Part shown: positions 7,949-16,062 of the stretch, in pieces
Layout of the letters: the number at the start of each line of letters is the position of its first letter
Numbering within the stretch: the stretch's first letter is position 1
Source of the DNA: Streptomyces monashensis
GTDB lineage: Bacteria > Actinomycetota > Actinomycetes > Streptomycetales > Streptomycetaceae
Direction of reading: 5' to 3'
NCBI RefSeq assembly: GCF_001866665.1
Contig: NZ_MLYO01000033.1
Coordinates: 1-64,000 of the forward strand
DNA: 64,000 nucleotides
The notes under the pieces: model-generated
The model's database searches: none
Told to the model about the DNA's origin: nothing
The model's input: only the letters and a program-made list of their open reading frames with translations
Translations under genes and position numbers: made by a program

Positions 7949-8935
7949 GTGATCGAGCTGGAGGGGGTTCCCGAGCTGATCGACCCAGTCATGGTGGCCG
8001 CGTTCGAGGGCTGGAACGATGCCGGTGACGCCGCCTCCACGGCGGTCGCGCATCTGGAACGCGAGTTCAAGGGCGAGGTGTTCGCGGCGCTGGACGCCGA
8101 GGACTACTACGACTTCCAGGTGAACCGCCCCACGGTCTTCATGGACGGTGGGGTGCGCAAGATCACCTGGCCGACGACCAGGCTGTCGGTGGTCCGCGTC
8201 GGCGGCGACAAGCCGCGCGACCTCGTGCTGGTGCGCGGCATCGAACCGTCCATGCGCTGGCGCTCGTTCTGCAACGAGCTGCTGGGCTTCGCGCACGAGC
8301 TGGGCGTGGAGCTGGTGGTCATCCTGGGCGCCCTGCTCGGTGACACCCCGCACACGCGTCCGGTGCCGGTCAGCGGGGTCACGTCCGACGCGGACCTGGC
8401 CCAGCGGATGGACCTGGAGGAGACCAAGTACGAGGGCCCGACGGGCATCGTCGGCGTGCTCCAGGAGGCGTGCACGCACGCGGGCGTCCCGGCGGTGTCG
8501 CTGTGGGCGGCCGTACCGCACTACGTCTCCCAGCCGCCCAACCCGAAGGCGACGCTGGCGCTGCTCAACCGGCTGGAGGACCTGCTGGACCTGCGCATCC
8601 CGCAGGGCGAGCTGCCCGAGGACGCGCGTGCCTGGCAGGTGGGCGTGGACCAGCTGGCCGCGGAGGACAGCGAGGTCGCCGAGTACGTGCAGACGCTGGA
8701 GGAGGCCCGGGACACCGCCGAGCTGCCGGAGGCGTCGGGTGAGGCGATCGCCCGCGAGTTCGAGCGGTACCTGCGGCGCCGGGACGTCGGTCCGCCGGGC
8801 GGCCACGCGACGGCGGACGGCACGGACACCGGACCGTGGCTGCGGGACAACCCGAGCGGACGGACCCGGCCGCCCCTGCCGCCGAGGCCCGACGCCTCCG
8901 GCGGCCCGGACGACGACGAGGCCTCCGAGGAGTGA
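7949..8935 (+). CDS. parJ: PAC2 family protein, ParJ-like
   Basis: A 328-aa PAC2-family protein. Family features seen are LIDPVMVAAFEGWNDAGDAAS near the N-terminus, the central VVILGALLGDTPHTRPVPVSG, and the C-terminal helix with LEEARDTAELPEASGEAIAREFERYL. From memory, the S. coelicolor protein in this position (SCO1662) is ParJ, a partner of the partition ATPase ParA in sporulating hyphae; the symbol rests on gene order and family, not on an alignment. PAC2 proteins elsewhere are proteasome-assembly-like. The GTG at 7949 follows GGAAGGAGG. The last 60 residues are Pro/Gly/Asp-rich and probably disordered. Confidence 0.75.
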   Translation: MIELEGVPELIDPVMVAAFEGWNDAGDAASTAVAHLEREFKGEVFAALDAEDYYDFQVNRPTVFMDGGVRKITWPTTRLSVVRVGGDKPRDLVLVRGIEPSMRWRSFCNELLGFAHELGVELVVILGALLGDTPHTRPVPVSGVTSDADLAQRMDLEETKYEGPTGIVGVLQEACTHAGVPAVSLWAAVPHYVSQPPNPKATLALLNRLEDLLDLRIPQGELPEDARAWQVGVDQLAAEDSEVAEYVQTLEEARDTAELPEASGEAIAREFERYLRRRDVGPPGGHATADGTDTGPWLRDNPSGRTRPPLPPRPDASGGPDDDEASEE

Positions 8936-8948
8936 CCCGGGAGTGACG

Positions 8949-8982
8949 GAAGGGGCGGTACGCGCGCGCGTACCGCCCCTTC
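8949..8982. terminator. Bidirectional terminator between parJ and mshC
   Basis: The 34-base perfect palindrome GAAGGGGCGGTACGCG... lies between two converging genes, 13 bases from each stop codon. It ends in C/T-rich sequence on both strands, so it can serve both genes. Confidence 0.85.
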
Positions 8983-8995
8983 TCCGTTCCGTGTG

Positions 8996-10231
8996 CTAGA
9001 CCGCCACGCCCAGCAGGGCGTCCACCGCCCGGGTCACCAGGCCGGGGGCACCCGTGTCGGTGCCGCCCTCCTGCTCCTGGCGCTCCGCCCAGCGGTCCAC
9101 CGCGGCGAGCGCGGCCGGTGCGTCCAGATCGTGGGCGAGAGCCTCGCGGATCTCCTCGACCAGGGCGTCGGCGGAGGGGCCGTCGGGGCGGGAGACGGCG
9201 GCGCGCCAGCGGCCCAGACGGGCCACGGCGTCCGCCAGGACCTGATCGGTCCACTCCCAGTCGGCGCGGTAGTGGTGGGCCAGCAGGGCCAGCCGGATCG
9301 CGGCCGGGTCGACGCCCTCGCGGCGCAGCGCCGAGACGAAGACCAGGTTGCCCTTGGACTTCGACATCTTCTCGCCGTGCAGGGCGACCATGCCGGCGTG
9401 GACGTACGCCTTGGCCATCGGGAACTCGCCGGTGAGCACCTGGGCGTGCGAGGCGCCCATCTCGTGGTGCGGGAAGGCCAGGTCGGAGCCGCCGCCCTGG
9501 ACGTCGAAGCCCATCCCGAGGTGGTCGAGGGCGATGGCCACGCACTCGATGTGCCAGCCGGGCCTGCCCCGGCCGAGGGAGGCACCGTCCCAGCTGGGCT
9601 CGCCCTCACGGGCCGCCATCCACAGCATCGGGTCGAGCGGGTTCTTCTTGCCCGGGCGCTCCGGGTCACCGCCGCGCTCGGCGGACAGCAGCCGCATCGC
9701 GGCCGCGTCGAGGTTCGAGACCTTGCCGAAGTTCGGGTCGGACTCGACGGAGAAGTAGATGTCGCCGTCCAGGTCGTAGGCCGCGCCGAGCTCGCGCAGC
9801 CGCTCCACGAGCGGGACGATGCCGGGTATCGCCTCGACGGCGCCTATGTAGTGCTGGGGCGGGAGCATCCGCAGCGCGGTCATGTCCTCGCGGAAGAGGG
9901 CCGTCTCCTTCTCGGCGAGGGCGACCCAGTCGAGGTTGTCCCGCTCCGCGCGCTCCAGCAGCGGATCGTCGACGTCGGTGACGTTCTGGACGTAGTGGAC
10001 CTGCCGCTTGGTGTCGAGCCACACGCGCTGAACGAGGTCGAACGCGTTGTAGGTCGCCGCGTGACCCATGTGGGTCGCGTCGTACGGGGTGATGCCGCAG
10101 ACGTAGATACGGGCGACGGGACCGGGGTCGAGGGTGACCGGACCGCCGGTCGCGGTGTCGTGGATCCTCAGGTCGCGGCCCTGACCAGGCAGGGCGGGGA
10201 CCTCGGAAGCGGGCCAGGCATGCATGTACAT
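8996..10231 (-). CDS. mshC: Mycothiol ligase MshC (cysteine:GlcN-Ins ligase)
   Basis: Joins cysteine to glucosaminyl-inositol using ATP, the penultimate step of mycothiol synthesis, the main actinobacterial thiol. The 411-aa protein is a cysteinyl-tRNA synthetase relative without the anticodon domain. It has CGITPYDATHMGHA with the zinc Cys and the HIGH-like box (about residues 44-57), the zinc-site region GWHIECVA, HHEMGASHAQ and the KMSKSKGN loop (about 295). The length and absence of a C-terminal tRNA-binding domain separate it from CysS. It is the last gene of a four-gene minus-strand block. ATG at 10231 is used; a second ATG two codons later is also possible. Confidence 0.93.
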   Translation of the reverse strand: MYMHAWPASEVPALPGQGRDLRIHDTATGGPVTLDPGPVARIYVCGITPYDATHMGHAATYNAFDLVQRVWLDTKRQVHYVQNVTDVDDPLLERAERDNLDWVALAEKETALFREDMTALRMLPPQHYIGAVEAIPGIVPLVERLRELGAAYDLDGDIYFSVESDPNFGKVSNLDAAAMRLLSAERGGDPERPGKKNPLDPMLWMAAREGEPSWDGASLGRGRPGWHIECVAIALDHLGMGFDVQGGGSDLAFPHHEMGASHAQVLTGEFPMAKAYVHAGMVALHGEKMSKSKGNLVFVSALRREGVDPAAIRLALLAHHYRADWEWTDQVLADAVARLGRWRAAVSRPDGPSADALVEEIREALAHDLDAPAALAAVDRWAERQEQEGGTDTGAPGLVTRAVDALLGVAV

Positions 10232-10318
10232 GAGCCTAACCGGCCACGAGCCGCGTATACGAACGGGATCGGGTCGGATGGCCTGTTAGACGGTCTTGTG
10301 CGTCTGCCGCCGCTGTGC

Positions 10319-11158
10319 TCACACGGGCGGCCACGGGATCGCCGGCCACTGACCGCCCGGCTCCGGATGCACACCCGAGGAGAGCAGTTCCTCGGTACGC
10401 GCGCGTGTGGCGTCGATCTCGGCCGGGGTGATCAGTTGGGCGAGCCGCTCGCCCAACGGCCCGCCCAGGCCCTCCCGCAGGCCGCCCAGGACCTCGACGG
10501 CCTCGGCGGTCAGCGGCTCCCCGGCCCAGCCCCACAGCAGGGTGCGGAGCTTGTTCTCGACGTTGAAGGTGACGCCGTGGTCGATGCCGTAGAGCCTGCC
10601 CTCGGCGGTGGGCAGCAGATGGCCGCCCTTGCGGTCCGCGTTGTTGATCACGGCGTCGAGGACGGCGAGCCTGCGCAGCCGCTCGTCGTCGGCGTGCACG
10701 AGCAGCGCGGTGCGGCCCTCGCCGACCTCGGCGAGACCGATCGCCTTCCAGCCCGGCTCCGGCTCCTCGGCGTCCACCAGGGCGAGCAGCTCGGCCTCGG
10801 CCCGCACGTCGATCCACAGCTGGCACATGCCCTCGCCGTACGGCCCCTCGCGCAGCACGGTCGGCGGGACGAGGCCCCAGCCGGTGGCCTCGGAGACCGC
10901 GTAGGAGGCCACCTCGCGGCCGGCCAGGGTGCCGTCGGGGAAGTCCCACAGGGGGCGCTCCCCGGCCACGGGCTTGTAGATGCAGGAGGCTTCCAGGCCG
11001 TCGTACGCGACCGTGCAGAACAGTGCGGCGTTCGACGCCTCGCGGATGCGACCGCGTACGGTCAGCTCACCGCGCGCGAGCAGCTCGGCGGCGGCCGCGT
11101 CGGCGGTCGTGTCGACGGAGGTCACGCTCCGCGGCGGTATCCGTTCTGGCGCGGACAT
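10319..11158 (-). CDS. Conserved actinobacterial protein (SCO1664 family, kinase-like)
   Basis: A 279-aa protein of a family that travels with mshC in Actinobacteria (TIGR03843 type, from memory). The fold resembles lipid/protein-kinase-like ATP-grasp proteins. It shows CIYKPVAGERPLWDFPDG, a Lys-containing loop near residue 60, and then VLDAVINNADRKGGHLL followed by LYGIDHGVTFN, which matches the catalytic N-x-D-R and metal-binding D-H-G pattern of HipA/PI3K-like kinases. The substrate is unknown. I start at the ATG at 11158 (MSAPERIPP), which overlaps the DUF3090 gene by 37 bases and suggests translational coupling. Confidence 0.8.
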   Translation of the reverse strand: MSAPERIPPRSVTSVDTTADAAAAELLARGELTVRGRIREASNAALFCTVAYDGLEASCIYKPVAGERPLWDFPDGTLAGREVASYAVSEATGWGLVPPTVLREGPYGEGMCQLWIDVRAEAELLALVDAEEPEPGWKAIGLAEVGEGRTALLVHADDERLRRLAVLDAVINNADRKGGHLLPTAEGRLYGIDHGVTFNVENKLRTLLWGWAGEPLTAEAVEVLGGLREGLGGPLGERLAQLITPAEIDATRARTEELLSSGVHPEPGGQWPAIPWPPV

Positions 11159-11712
11159 ACGTGTCCTTCCGGATCGAGCGGGAGGCTGCACAGCGGGCAC
11201 GGCGGCCGCCCGGCGTTGACGACGTCGAGGGCGCGCTTGGCGAAGGCCCTGGCCTGCGCGCCGGTCAGCCGGACCCGCAGCATCGGGGGCCCGTTCTCCT
11301 CGTCCTGGAGCAGTCGTTCCTCGGCCTCGGCGAGGTCCTCGTCGGTGTCGGCGTCCAGCTCGACGAGGGCCTGCGCCTCGACGATCATGCGCTGTTCCTC
11401 GCCGTCCCAGGCCAGCGCCATGGTGCCGACGCGGAACTCCTCGTCGACGGGGGTCTCCAGCGGGGCGGTGTCGGCGATCTCGGTGGGCGCCATGGCGGGG
11501 ACGGCAGCGCTGCCCCCGCTGCGCCGCACGACCTCGTCGAGCAGTTCGTCCATGCGCTCGGCGAGCGCGGCCACCTGCGTCTTCTCCAGCGCCACGCTGG
11601 TCACCCGGGAGCCTGCGGCGGCCTGGAGGAAGAACGTACGGCGTCCGGGCAGTCCGACCGTGCCGGCGACGAAGCGGTCCGGCGGGTCGTAGAGGAACAC
11701 CTGACGGGACAC
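11122..11712 (-). CDS. DUF3090 family protein with C-terminal zinc-ribbon-like motif
   Basis: A conserved 196-aa actinobacterial protein of unknown function. The start is the GTG at 11712 (VSRQVFLYDPPDRFVAGTVG), because GGAG lies 8 bases upstream; a longer ATG frame to 11766 lacks this. The core has GRRTFFLQA and VALEKTQVAALAERMDELL, then an acidic stretch. The C-terminus CPLCSLPLDPEGHVCPRQNGY looks like a small metal knuckle (C-x2-C...H-x-C). It overlaps the kinase-like gene downstream. The constant association with mshC and a histidine phosphatase hints at a thiol- or phosphate-linked role, which is inference. Confidence 0.82.
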   Translation of the reverse strand: MSRQVFLYDPPDRFVAGTVGLPGRRTFFLQAAAGSRVTSVALEKTQVAALAERMDELLDEVVRRSGGSAAVPAMAPTEIADTAPLETPVDEEFRVGTMALAWDGEEQRMIVEAQALVELDADTDEDLAEAEERLLQDEENGPPMLRVRLTGAQARAFAKRALDVVNAGRPPCPLCSLPLDPEGHVCPRQNGYRRGA

Positions 11713-11821
11713 GTCCTGATCTCCATTGGATTCGAGAGCTTCGGCGGTGCTGGCCACGCGGGTCACGCGACTGCGGTGGATCCGAGTGCGGTGGATCGCT
11801 TCACCCTACTGCGGCCGACGA

Positions 11822-12532
11822 TCACGGTGCGCCCGCACCACCCCCGACCGGTGCGTCGCCCTCGCCGGTGCCCTCGTCCGGTTCGGCGCCCGGTTGTTCG
11901 CGCGGGGCGAGAGAGGCGAAATCCCCGGTGTCGCCGAGCCGGATCAGGAACGGCCGCAGGCGGGTGAAGCGGATCGCGGTGACGGAACAGGGCTCCACGG
12001 AGATCCGCTGGAAGAGGTCGAGATGGAGGCCGAGGGCGTCGGCGACCAAGGACTTGATGATGTCGCCGTGCGAGCACATGAGATAGACGGCGTCGGCGCC
12101 GTGGTCGCGCTCCACGCGCGCGTTCCACTCGCGTACGGCCTCGGCGGCGCGGGTCTGCATGGCCCGCAGGGACTCGCCGCCCGGGAAGGCGGCGGCCGAC
12201 GGGTGGGCCTGGACGACCTCCATCAGCGGCTCGTCCTTCAGCTCGGCGAGCTTGCGGCCGGACCAGTCGCCGTAGTGGCACTCCCCGATCCGTTCGTCGC
12301 TGTGGACGCGCAGTTCCGGGCGGGCCTCCAGCAGCGGGCGCACGGTCTCCTGGCAGCGCTGGAGCGGGCTGGCGACGACCTCCGAGATCGGCAGGCCCGC
12401 GAGCCGGGCCGGCAGCGCGGCCGCCTGCGCGGTGCCCCGCTCGTCCAGGGCGACGCCGGGCGTCCATCCGGCGAGCAGACCGGAGGTGTTGGCGGTGGAC
12501 CGTCCGTGCCTTACGAGGATCAGGGTGGGCAT
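11822..12532 (-). CDS. Histidine phosphatase superfamily protein (MSMEG_4193 family)
   Basis: A 236-aa phosphoglycerate-mutase-like phosphatase. The N-terminus MPTLILVRHGRSTAN carries the RHG catalytic motif. VVASPLQRCQETVRPLL, a Glu near residue 85 and MCSHGDIIKSLVADAL (second catalytic His) complete the active site. The substrate is unknown. It is the first gene of the block that runs to mshC. I start at the ATG at 12532: no Shine-Dalgarno is visible, but TACCCT lies 7 bases upstream, which fits a leaderless transcript. The C-terminal 35 residues are Gly/Glu-rich and probably unstructured. Confidence 0.85.
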   Translation of the reverse strand: MPTLILVRHGRSTANTSGLLAGWTPGVALDERGTAQAAALPARLAGLPISEVVASPLQRCQETVRPLLEARPELRVHSDERIGECHYGDWSGRKLAELKDEPLMEVVQAHPSAAAFPGGESLRAMQTRAAEAVREWNARVERDHGADAVYLMCSHGDIIKSLVADALGLHLDLFQRISVEPCSVTAIRFTRLRPFLIRLGDTGDFASLAPREQPGAEPDEGTGEGDAPVGGGAGAP

Positions 12533-12800
12533 GCGGCCCAGGGTAGGCGTATCAGCGCGTGCGCCGCTGGGCGGACGAGGGGACAATGCGTTCCGTGAAC
12601 CTGTGAACGTCACGATCGGCGAGATCGTCTTCTCCGTCGGCGACTCCTTCGGGGTGGCCGTGGAACTCCAGCGGAACCTGGAGGAGTTGGAGACGGAGGT
12701 CTTCCAGCCGGAGCGCAGCGGCTCGCGGCACACCTCGTCCCGGGAAGATCTCCGCGCGGGCGGCGACGGCCGCGGTGCCCACGATGATCGCGGCCGCGGC

Positions 12801-13589
12801 TCAGGCGAACTCGTGGGCCGGGGCGGCGGGCCCGCCGAGGGCGTCGCGGCGCTCGGGCATGCGCAGGGCGGTCATCCGGTGCCAGCCGGCGAGGCGCTCG
12901 TAGCCGTACAGCGCGTGGATGGCGGCGGTGAGCAGCGCGGACTTGGCCCGGGGCCAGCCGAGGATGCGCCCCATGTGGGCCATGACGGCGAGGCTGACGT
13001 CCCGGTGGACGGCGATCTCGGCGAGCGCGCACGCGCGCAGGGTGCGCTGGATCAGCCGGCCGTGTCCGGCGGCGGCGAGGCGCAGCAGTTCCTCGTGGGT
13101 GTAGGCGAGGTGGTTGTCCTCGTCGGTGGAGATCACGCGTACGGCCCTGCCGACGTCCGGATCGTCGGCGAAGTACCGGCGGAGCATCGTCATCTGCTCG
13201 GCGGCGCGCTGCTCGGTGACCCGGCTGTGGGAGAGGTAGACGACGATGTCCCGCACGGACAGCGGCGCCTCGCGCCGCAGTCTGTCGTGAGCGAGGCCGA
13301 TGCCGCGCCGCTCCAGGAGCATCGTGTAGTCGGTCTCGGGAGGTACGGCGACGGGGGTGAGCCCGCGCTTCCTCATCAGGGCGCGGAAGATGCGGCCGTG
13401 CTTGTCCTCGTCGGCGCCGTGGCGGGCGATCTTCGGGGCGAGCGCGCGTTCGCCGTGCGGGACGAGCGCGGCGATCCGCCCGTTCTCCCAGCCGCCCTGG
13501 GACTCCCCGCCCGCGGCGATGGAGCAGAAGAGCCGGAAGGACTCGTCGTGGTCGAGGATCTCCTGGAACAGACTCCTGGCCGAAAGCAT
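12801..13589 (-). CDS. Ferritin-like diiron-fold protein
   Basis: A 262-aa all-helical protein with ferritin-like metal ligands. FRLFCSIAAGGESQGGWENGR, then HGADEDKHGRIF (E-x2-H type) in the first half, and ISTDEDNHLAYTHEELL (E-x2-H type) in the second half, form a likely diiron site. It probably acts in oxidative or fatty-acid hydroxylation chemistry, but I cannot assign a substrate. The start is ATG 13589 (MLSARSLFQEILDHDESF), after GGAGAGGTG. It ends 268 bases before the phosphatase gene; that gap has no convincing gene. Confidence 0.75.
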   Translation of the reverse strand: MLSARSLFQEILDHDESFRLFCSIAAGGESQGGWENGRIAALVPHGERALAPKIARHGADEDKHGRIFRALMRKRGLTPVAVPPETDYTMLLERRGIGLAHDRLRREAPLSVRDIVVYLSHSRVTEQRAAEQMTMLRRYFADDPDVGRAVRVISTDEDNHLAYTHEELLRLAAAGHGRLIQRTLRACALAEIAVHRDVSLAVMAHMGRILGWPRAKSALLTAAIHALYGYERLAGWHRMTALRMPERRDALGGPAAPAHEFA

Positions 13590-13759
13590 CGAGGTCACCT
13601 CTCCGCAAGATGCACGATTTCGCACCATCTGCGATATTCCGCAAAAAACGAGTCAAATGCGGGCGGAGAGGAGCCGCAACACGGATGCCCGGCGACTGGT
13701 CCGAAAGAAGGAACGCCGAGGTCGTAACCACGCGGCGCCCGGCGCGTTGTTCCCGGTGA

Positions 13760-13800
13760 CGGCCGTGGCGGGGAAGACCCCCGAGCCCCCACCACGGCCG
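13760..13800. terminator. Hairpin between the luciferase-like and ferritin-like genes
   Basis: CGGCCGTGG (13760-13768) pairs with CCACGGCCG (13792-13800), and an A/T-rich stretch (13801-13817) lies on one side. On the minus strand it follows the oxidoreductase stop after this AT-rich stretch. It is a possible terminator or insulator. Confidence 0.4.
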
Positions 13801-13835
13801 CAGAAACCTTTTATTGAACCCTTCGGCCGCGGCCG

Positions 13836-14891
13836 TCAGGCGAGCCCGGCGCGCTCCAGCGCCTCGCTGCCGGCCCGCAGGGAGGCGAGCCGCTCGTCCA
13901 GCGTGAAGCCGGCCGGGGCGAGGCTGAGGGTGGTGACCCCGGCCGCGGCGTAGGCCTTCATCCGGTCCGCGATCCGGTCGACGGAGCCCAGCAGCGTCGT
14001 CCTGTCGATGAGGTCGTGCGGCACGGCGGCCGCGGCACCGGCCTTGTCGCCGGACAGGTACTTCTCCTGGATCTCGGCGGCCTCCTTCTCGTATCCCATG
14101 CGCCGCGCGAGCTGGTTGTAGAAGTTCTGCTTGGCGCTGCCCATGCCGCCCACGTACAGCGCGGTGTAGGGCCGGAAGGTGTCGGCGAGCCGGGCCACGT
14201 CCTTGTCGTCGCCGACGGCCAGCGGCAGGGTCGGGCAGACGTCGAACCCGTCGAGGGTCTTGCCGGCCTTCTCGCGCCCCGCGCGCAGGTGCGTGATCGT
14301 GGTCTCCTCCAGGTGCTCGGCGGAGGGGAAGATCAGCAGGGCGCCGTCGGCGATCTCGCCGGTCTGCTCCAGGTTCTTCGGGCCGATCGCGGCGATGTAC
14401 AGCGGGATGTGCTCGCGCTGCGGGTGCACGGTCAGCCTGATCGGCTTGCCCGGGCCGCCGGGCAGCGGCAGCGTCCAGTGCTCGCCCTCGTACGTCAGCC
14501 GCTCCCGGGTCATCGCCTTGCGCACGATCTCGACGTACTCACGCGTGCGTGCCAGCGGCTTGTCGAACGTGACGCCGTACCAGCCCTCGGAGACCTGCGG
14601 ACCGGAGACGCCGAGACCGAGCCGGAAGCGCCCACCGGAGAGCGAGTCGAGCGTCGCGGCGGTCATCGCGGTCATCGCGGGCTGCCGGGCCGGGATCTGG
14701 AAGATGGCGGAGCCGACGTCGATGCGCTCGGTCTGCGCGGCGACCCAGCTGAGCACCGTGGCCGCGTCGGACCCGTACGCCTCGGCGGCCCAGCACACGG
14801 CGTACCCCAGCCGGTCGGCCTCCTGGGCCACGGCCAGATTGTCCCCGTCCATCCCGGCACCCCAGTAGCCGAGGTTGATCCCGAGTTGCAT
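13836..14891 (-). CDS. LLM-class F420-dependent oxidoreductase
   Basis: A 351-aa luciferase-like TIM-barrel protein. MQLGINLGYWGAG at the N-terminus, AVCWAAEAYGSDAATVLSWVAAQT and GGRFRLGLGVSGPQVSEGWYG are typical of actinobacterial F420-dependent enzymes related to F420-dependent glucose-6-phosphate dehydrogenase and methylene-H4MPT reductase. The substrate cannot be read from the sequence. It is transcribed divergently from the aldo/keto reductase gene, 187 bases away. The ATG at 14891 follows AAGGGGAA. Confidence 0.85.
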   Translation of the reverse strand: MQLGINLGYWGAGMDGDNLAVAQEADRLGYAVCWAAEAYGSDAATVLSWVAAQTERIDVGSAIFQIPARQPAMTAMTAATLDSLSGGRFRLGLGVSGPQVSEGWYGVTFDKPLARTREYVEIVRKAMTRERLTYEGEHWTLPLPGGPGKPIRLTVHPQREHIPLYIAAIGPKNLEQTGEIADGALLIFPSAEHLEETTITHLRAGREKAGKTLDGFDVCPTLPLAVGDDKDVARLADTFRPYTALYVGGMGSAKQNFYNQLARRMGYEKEAAEIQEKYLSGDKAGAAAAVPHDLIDRTTLLGSVDRIADRMKAYAAAGVTTLSLAPAGFTLDERLASLRAGSEALERAGLA

Positions 14892-15065
14892 GGCCCATTC
14901 CCCTTACCCGTGAGTAACGTCCCTGTGGGGGCGACCATAGCGCGGGGGCGGGGGTCCGAGGCAGGGCGTGACCAGGATAGGGGCCGGGATCACCGTTCCC
15001 GGGGTATGTCCGGCGCCCGACCGCCGAGTTATCCACAGGCCACCCACCGCATGGGTTCTGGCCAG

Positions 15066-15071
15066 TAATCT
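15066..15071 (+). promoter_or_regulatory. -10 hexamer of a leaderless promoter for the aldo/keto reductase gene
   Basis: TAATCT lies exactly 7 bases upstream of the ATG at 15079 and no Shine-Dalgarno precedes that ATG. With a normal -10 to start distance, transcription would begin at the A of the start codon. Confidence 0.55.
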
Positions 15072-15078
15072 CGCGGTC

Positions 15079-16062
15079 ATGGAGCAGAGGCATCTCGGCC
15101 GTACCGGCCTGCGCGTGTCCCGGATCGGACTCGGCACCCTCACCTGGGGCCGGGACACCGACCAGCACGACGCCGCGGACTTGCTGAAGACGTTCTGGGA
15201 AGCCGGCGGCACCCTCGTCGACACCGCGGACGTGTACGGCGACGGGGAGTCGGAGTATCTGCTCGGACAGCTGATGGAGGGTCTGGTGCCGCGCCGGGAC
15301 CTGGTGATCTCCACTAAAGCGGGCAGCGTCCCCGATCCCGACCGCCGCTTCGACGGCTCCCGCGGCCATCTGCTCGCCGCCCTCGACGGCTCCCTGGCCC
15401 GCCTCGGCACGGACTACGTCGACCTGTGGCACGTGCACGCCTACGACCCCGGCACCCCTCTGGAGGAGACGCTCCAGGCCCTCGACATAGCGGTGAGCAG
15501 CGGCCGTGCCCGCTACGCCGGCGTCTCCAACTTCTGCGGCTGGCAGCTCGCCAAGGCCGCCACCTGGCAGCTCGCGGCGCCGGGCACCCGGACCCGCCTG
15601 GCCAGCACGCAGATGGAGTACTCGCTGCTCCAGCGAGGCGTCGAGCGCGAGGTGCTGCCCGCAGCACTCGACCTCGGCGTGGGCCTGCTGCCCTCCTCCC
15701 CGCTCGGCCGGGGCGTGCTGACCGGAAAGTACCGGCAGACCACTCCCCCGGACTCGCGCGGCGCTTCCGAGCATCTGGCGCCCTTCGTCGAGCCGTACCT
15801 GGACGACACGGCGAGGCACATCGTGGACGCGGTCACGACGGCCGCCGACGGCCTCGCCGTCACCCCGCTCCAGGTGGCCCTGGCCTGGGTCCGGGACCGG
15901 CCCGGCGTGGCCGCCCCGATCGTCGGCGCGCGCAACGCGCAGCAGCTCACGGCCGCATTGTCAGTGGAGGCGCTTAGTCTTCCTGACGAGATCTGCCGGG
16001 CGCTGGACGATGTGTCGGCGCCCCTGCACCGCTATCCCGATCACGACTGGAGCACGCTGTGA
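15079..16062 (+). CDS. Aldo/keto reductase
   Basis: A 327-aa NADPH-dependent (beta/alpha)8-barrel oxidoreductase. The catalytic tetrad is visible: D of TADVYGDGESEYLLG with its Tyr, Lys in VISTKAG and His in DLWHVHAYD. The C-terminal AAPIVGARNAQQL forms the cofactor-binding loop. It resembles the YhdN/Tas-type general reductases; the substrate is unknown. I use ATG 15079 (MEQRHLGRTGLRVS), where the family normally begins, although the frame is open further upstream. Its stop overlaps the GTG of the next gene, so the two are co-transcribed. Confidence 0.88.
   Translation: MEQRHLGRTGLRVSRIGLGTLTWGRDTDQHDAADLLKTFWEAGGTLVDTADVYGDGESEYLLGQLMEGLVPRRDLVISTKAGSVPDPDRRFDGSRGHLLAALDGSLARLGTDYVDLWHVHAYDPGTPLEETLQALDIAVSSGRARYAGVSNFCGWQLAKAATWQLAAPGTRTRLASTQMEYSLLQRGVEREVLPAALDLGVGLLPSSPLGRGVLTGKYRQTTPPDSRGASEHLAPFVEPYLDDTARHIVDAVTTAADGLAVTPLQVALAWVRDRPGVAAPIVGARNAQQLTAALSVEALSLPDEICRALDDVSAPLHRYPDHDWSTL

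Noticed and set aside
3743..8806. A 1687-codon open frame on the minus strand, antisense to glpK, glpD, the FadR-type gene and parJ
   Set aside because: Long antisense frames arise in very GC-rich DNA. Its sequence is Gly/Arg/Val-rich low complexity with no domain, and four well-supported genes occupy the other strand.
8993..11692. An 899-codon plus-strand open frame over mshC and its neighbours
   Set aside because: It is a shadow of clearly conserved minus-strand genes and shows no family features.
12533..12800. A possible small gene between the phosphatase and ferritin-like genes (for example a 76-aa minus frame or a plus frame from GTG near 12600)
   Set aside because: The plus frame has coding-like third positions but no stop until it has crossed the ferritin-like gene, and the same base pattern is shared by a minus frame in phase with the phosphatase. 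Evidence is not enough to call a gene.
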